Shown in pieces: positions 61,123 to 64,000 of a stretch of 64,000 nucleotides of DNA. Under the pieces are notes generated by a model. It saw only the letters and a program-made list of their open reading frames with translations. It did no database searches and had not been told where the DNA came from. Each line of letters begins with the position of its first letter. Position 1 is the stretch's first letter. The stretch lies in assembly GCF_900176255.2 (NCBI RefSeq), contig NZ_FXEG02000001.1:62001-126000 (forward strand). The letters are read 5' to 3'. The DNA is from Mycobacterium ahvazicum (lineage in GTDB: Bacteria > Actinomycetota > Actinomycetes > Mycobacteriales > Mycobacteriaceae). The position numbers and the translations under genes were made by a program.

Positions 61123-62219
61123 GGCTGCTCCGCGGCCTCACGTACCGACACCTTCACGTCGGGCGCGTTGGGGTTGTCCAGCCAGCGCAGGACAACGAAG
61201 CCGCGATGCCGGCCTCCGGTGTCGAGCCAATGCCCAAATCCTAAGTCCTGCGCGGAGATCGCGATACGCACCCGCCCGTCGGCATCCGGGCGCACCCCGC
61301 GATTCGTCACCGAACTGTGCCGGCGGCGCGGTTCGAAGCACTCGTGCCAAACACTTTCCAGCGTGACGTTCCAGTAGCGGGTATCGGGCGGCTCGATGTC
61401 GAGTACCAGCGCCTGGCCGGGGTCGAGCCGGAAGGTGCCCAGCATGTACAGGTTGTCCGGCGTCGTGTCGGCCGCACCCAGGTCGGCGGCCTCGGCGGTC
61501 AACAGTGTGTTCGGCTGCCGCAGCAGCTCCGGCTTGATCGTGCGGTGCAGCGTGGTCAGCTTCATCAGCGACCACGCCATCGCGGTGAACTGTTCGGCCA
61601 GTTCGTCATCGGACAGCACGCCCACCGGATCGGGGTCGAGCGCCTCGATGCGCATCGTGGCCGGTTCCTCGGCGTTGCGATCGGCGATGTACTCGCGGAC
61701 CACGACCGACGACGCGTCATCCGGGATCTGTATCCACTGCGCACCCCCGAGGTCGGCCGGCTCGTCGGCGGACAGCACCAGTGCGAACTGGCCGGAGTTG
61801 AGCTCCAGGTTGGTGTCGCCGAGGTAGTTCGACATTCGCCTTGGGGTCAGGCCGGTGCCCGCCAGGACCTGGAAGCCGAGGTAGGTTGTCGTGCCGCGGG
61901 TACCGGTGATGCGATAGCGGCGATCGCCTCGGATCATCGCCAGGAAATAGTTGCCGTCGGGGTTGGGCCCGCCGATCATCCGGGTGTCCGAACACATATC
62001 GAAGAACGCCGGGCGTGCGGTGTCGGCCTCGACGGCCATCTGTGAACACAGCGACGACACCCGGGCGATCACCCGTAACCCCTCGAGAAGCTCGCGCTCG
62101 GTCTCGGCGTCCTCGGTCACGATGTTGGTGACGTCGGTGATCATCTGCTGAAAGAACTGCCACGCGGCACGCGCTTGCGGCGCGCTCTCGGTCGGCGACA
62201 CTGCCGGATTTTGAGACAT
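61119..62219 (-). CDS. DUF1214 domain protein
   Basis: A 366-residue protein with a DUF1214-type C-terminal beta domain: NLYMLGTFRLDPGQALVLDI, RYWNVTLESVWHECFEP, and RGVRPDADGRVRIAISAQDL. Its activity is not known; the fold resembles secreted or membrane-associated beta proteins but no signal peptide is seen. It is coupled to the sulfotransferase gene by ATGA. Confidence 0.78.
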   Translation of the reverse strand: MSQNPAVSPTESAPQARAAWQFFQQMITDVTNIVTEDAETERELLEGLRVIARVSSLCSQMAVEADTARPAFFDMCSDTRMIGGPNPDGNYFLAMIRGDRRYRITGTRGTTTYLGFQVLAGTGLTPRRMSNYLGDTNLELNSGQFALVLSADEPADLGGAQWIQIPDDASSVVVREYIADRNAEEPATMRIEALDPDPVGVLSDDELAEQFTAMAWSLMKLTTLHRTIKPELLRQPNTLLTAEAADLGAADTTPDNLYMLGTFRLDPGQALVLDIEPPDTRYWNVTLESVWHECFEPRRRHSSVTNRGVRPDADGRVRIAISAQDLGFGHWLDTGGRHRGFVVLRWLDNPNAPDVKVSVREAAEQP

Positions 62220-62282
62220 AGTCTCATGCTAGGGCTATGGTCAGCCTCCTGAACAGGATTCACGCGAATTGCGCGGCATGGC

Positions 62283-63626
62283 TCACCTGAAGTGCGACTT
62301 GTCGATTTGCGCGTGCACGCCGACCGTGCGGTCGACCACCTGAGAGACACAGAAGTCGGCCGCGGCGGACAGGTATGCGTATGCCGTGGCCCGATCCATC
62401 CCCCGGTCGGATTCGAGAAAGTCCAGGGCGTTGACGACCGCCCTGCGCATCGCCACGTTGAGATCACTGATCTGTCCGTTGACGCTGGCATCGGGATCGG
62501 ACAGCCCGATGGGCACCCAGAGATCGGCGGTCTCGGCGAAGGGGTAGCGGTATGCCACCGAGGGTGCATCGCCGGTTTTCGGTTTGCACACCGTGAGCCG
62601 AAAGGTTCCTCGCAGCGATCCTTCCATCGCGGTGAGCGCGACCTCGCCACTGCCCATCGCGTGGTGGGGGTCACCGACGTAAAACAGTGCGCCTTCGGCG
62701 AACACAGGTAGGTAGAAAGTGGAACCCACGCCCAGCAACCGGATGTCGATGTTGCCGCCACCCAGGGTCGGCGGTATCGAGTTGGCGCTTGCCGCCGTCA
62801 GATCCGAGTCCTGAGAAAAGGCGACGCCCATCATGCCCATGAACGGGTTGAGCGGAAATCGCACCGACGCTTTCCCGTAGCGCATCACGCCACGGCCTTC
62901 CTCGATGGACGTGAACGTGAAGGAGTCGCCGTATTTCGTCGGGTCGGGGTTGGGTCGGTGATCGTCGCTGACCGGCGGCATCACTTCCGCGAGGGTGATT
63001 CCCGCGGGTGCCTTCCCGTCCGTCGTGCTGGCCAACGCGCCCTTGCCGTGCCGACTCGAGACGACGCCGTAAGGCACTCGCGGCGTCGCCTCCAGCGTCT
63101 CGATCTTGAGCACGTCTCCTGGCTGCGCTCCTTCGACGAACACCGGACCGGTCACCACGTGGGGACCGTCCTTGTCGAAATTCCTTGGTGTGCGCCGATA
63201 TTCCGCAGCGATCGCGATGGCGTCGGTGAGAACCTCGGATTGGTGGACGCCCTTCGACCCGAAGTAGGCGACGGGATTACGTCCCTGATCCTCCAGGATG
63301 CCCTCGTGTGAGACGGCGTCGACTGTGAGCGTTTCCCCCGACTTCATCTGCAGCACCGGTTTGGCATGCACGTTGGGGACATAACCCCAGAGCACCTGGT
63401 CTGGCGTGGACTGCAGGTAGTGGTTGCCCCCGATATTGCCCTGGCCTGGCTGCAGAACCTGAGTGGCACTGAAAGTCGCCGCCACCGAACGGGTTCTGGT
63501 GCAACCGGCTGCGATGCCCGCTACGCCGACACCGGCACCGATTGCCGCGAATGCCCTGACGAAATCGCGTCGGCCAACACCGTCGACGATGGTGTCACGT
63601 GCACTCTGCATAAAGGTTTGATCCAT
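62283..63626 (-). CDS. Tat-exported acetamidase/formamidase-family lipoprotein
   Basis: A 447-residue protein. A twin-arginine signal, GRRDFVRAFAAIGAG, runs into a lipobox-like GIAAGC, so it is probably an exported lipoprotein. The mature part has the FmdA/AmdA pattern: VDAVSHEGILEDQGRNPVAY, PVFVEGAQPGDVLKIETLEA and FYVGDPHHAMGSGEVALTAM. Intracellular relatives hydrolyse acetamide or formamide; an exported one would act on external amides. A start at the sixth codon (Met) is possible. Confidence 0.87.
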   Translation of the reverse strand: MDQTFMQSARDTIVDGVGRRDFVRAFAAIGAGVGVAGIAAGCTRTRSVAATFSATQVLQPGQGNIGGNHYLQSTPDQVLWGYVPNVHAKPVLQMKSGETLTVDAVSHEGILEDQGRNPVAYFGSKGVHQSEVLTDAIAIAAEYRRTPRNFDKDGPHVVTGPVFVEGAQPGDVLKIETLEATPRVPYGVVSSRHGKGALASTTDGKAPAGITLAEVMPPVSDDHRPNPDPTKYGDSFTFTSIEEGRGVMRYGKASVRFPLNPFMGMMGVAFSQDSDLTAASANSIPPTLGGGNIDIRLLGVGSTFYLPVFAEGALFYVGDPHHAMGSGEVALTAMEGSLRGTFRLTVCKPKTGDAPSVAYRYPFAETADLWVPIGLSDPDASVNGQISDLNVAMRRAVVNALDFLESDRGMDRATAYAYLSAAADFCVSQVVDRTVGVHAQIDKSHFR

Positions 63627-63739
63627 CGCTTGGTCTCCAGGAATACGAGTTGGTCGACGTGTTCAACGGATCTTCGCAGCCAGAAATAATTGAGGTCCAA
63701 TACGAATTCGTGATGAGGGCCATCGGCACCGATGATGCT
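63621..63739 (-). repeat. Diverged leader repeat, copy B
   Basis: 119 bases comprising the acetamidase leader and its first two codons. It aligns with copy A at 54909-55025. Here the segment is in front of a whole gene, so B may be the parent of A. Confidence 0.6.
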
Positions 63740-63939
63740 GTTGCACAACAGCTTTGGATACAAAGCATAAATGCCATCGCCGTGTTCCAGACAAATTAAT
63801 ACTCGGTTACGATAATTTGGATCGGGCCGGATGCGGTGTGTGATGTGGGCCCGGACGGGCGAACCCGCAGCGCCGTCGGCGAAACGCCCGCCGCAGCCGA
63901 CTGGAGCAACGACACGATTCACCCGGATATGGTGGGCGA
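63627..63939. other. 313-base divergent promoter region
   Basis: This region separates the acetamidase-like gene from the partial TetR gene. It contains leader repeat B and the palindrome at 63737-63752. A minus-strand frame through it (NRVLICLEHGDGIYALYP) is more likely chance or decayed sequence. No other gene seen. Confidence 0.5.
63737..63752. promoter_or_regulatory. Palindromic operator between acetamidase and TetR
   Basis: GCTGTTGCACAACAGC has perfect 7-base arms with a 2-base centre. Its place between divergent genes, one a probable TetR, suggests an operator. Confidence 0.55.
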
Positions 63940-64000
63940 ATGTCTGCGACGTCTTCGTCGATGTCCCTCGCGGAGCAAAAGCGCACGGCGACACGACAGC
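63940..64000 (+). CDS. Probable TetR-family regulator, first 20 codons (cut by window edge)
   Basis: ATG 63940 (or 63961) opens a frame reading MSATSSSMSLAEQKRTATRQ to the window end. The RTATRQ lead is characteristic of the residues before the first TetR helix. Too little remains for certainty, but the divergent placement and the palindrome at 63737 support it. Confidence 0.5.
   Translation, partial: MSATSSSMSLAEQKRTATRQ

Noticed and set aside
63521..63994. 157-codon minus-strand frame over the acetamidase leader
   Set aside because: It overlaps the acetamidase start, the palindrome and the partial TetR gene; the aligned copy A has a stop in this frame.

Overview
The window is high-GC DNA from a mycobacterium, very likely a non-tuberculous species. 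Genus-level marks are an EspB homologue (ESX-1 substrate family), an Eis-family acetyltransferase, a PrrB-like histidine kinase, F420/flavin luciferase-fold oxidoreductases, fused acyl-CoA dehydrogenases and many TetR regulators, with GTG starts and ATGA/GTGA gene overlaps throughout. No rRNA, phage, insertion sequence or CRISPR array is visible.

Layout. 1-8.0 kb: a cut-off cytochrome P450, a TetR gene divergent from an orphan espB with two palindromic operators between them, a ketopantoate-reductase-like gene, a FAD monooxygenase pair divergent from its own TetR gene, two SnoaL-like genes and a luciferase-fold oxidoreductase. 8.0-21.8 kb: hemerythrin-like protein, two MFS exporters, a Nudix hydrolase, a second luciferase-fold enzyme, an HSL-family esterase, a sulfonate/taurine-type ABC importer, a hydroxyacid dehydrogenase, a lipoprotein hydrolase, a class III cyclase and eis. 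21.8-25.6 kb: acyl-CoA dehydrogenase with TetR, class I fructose-bisphosphate aldolase and a DUF1707 membrane protein.

25.6-39.4 kb is the core of interest: a complete selenocysteine locus. It encodes a formate dehydrogenase alpha subunit with an in-frame UGA at residue 194 followed by a SECIS-type hairpin, its four-cluster Fe-S subunit and an NrfD-type membrane anchor, then selD, the selenocysteine tRNA selC (anticodon UCA), selA and selB. Together these make selenophosphate, charge and convert the Sec-tRNA, deliver it to the UGA codon, and supply what appears to be the only local client enzyme. Between selD and selC lies an AT-richer island (about 32.1-35.9 kb). It holds a methyltransferase, a 45-codon peptide gene with a strong ribosome binding site and a C-terminal Trp, a class-I isoprenoid-synthase-like protein, a UbiA-family prenyltransferase and a GNAT-like protein. 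This looks like a horizontally acquired prenylation or terpenoid pathway.

39.4-49 kb: an amino-acid-oxidase-like flavoprotein, an orphan PrrB-like kinase, a methyltransferase behind an 18-bp palindrome, a small membrane protein with a paralogue 11.5 kb away, a Rieske oxygenase next to a D-aminoacylase-like amidohydrolase, and an operon of a Tat-exported catalase-like peroxidase, cytochrome b561 and an isochorismatase-like hydrolase. 49-54.4 kb: a phosphonate-type cluster (GntR/UTRA regulator divergent from phosphonatase, MFS transporter, alcohol dehydrogenase and PhnM-like hydrolase) without C-P lyase core genes. 54.4-64 kb: a TetR-controlled, steroid/fatty-acid-like CoA-thioester operon (fused acyl-CoA dehydrogenase, Ltp2-like thiolase, DUF35 protein), a sulfotransferase/DUF1214 pair, an exported acetamidase-like lipoprotein, and the first codons of a probable TetR gene. 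A diverged copy of the acetamidase leader lies at about 54.9 kb.
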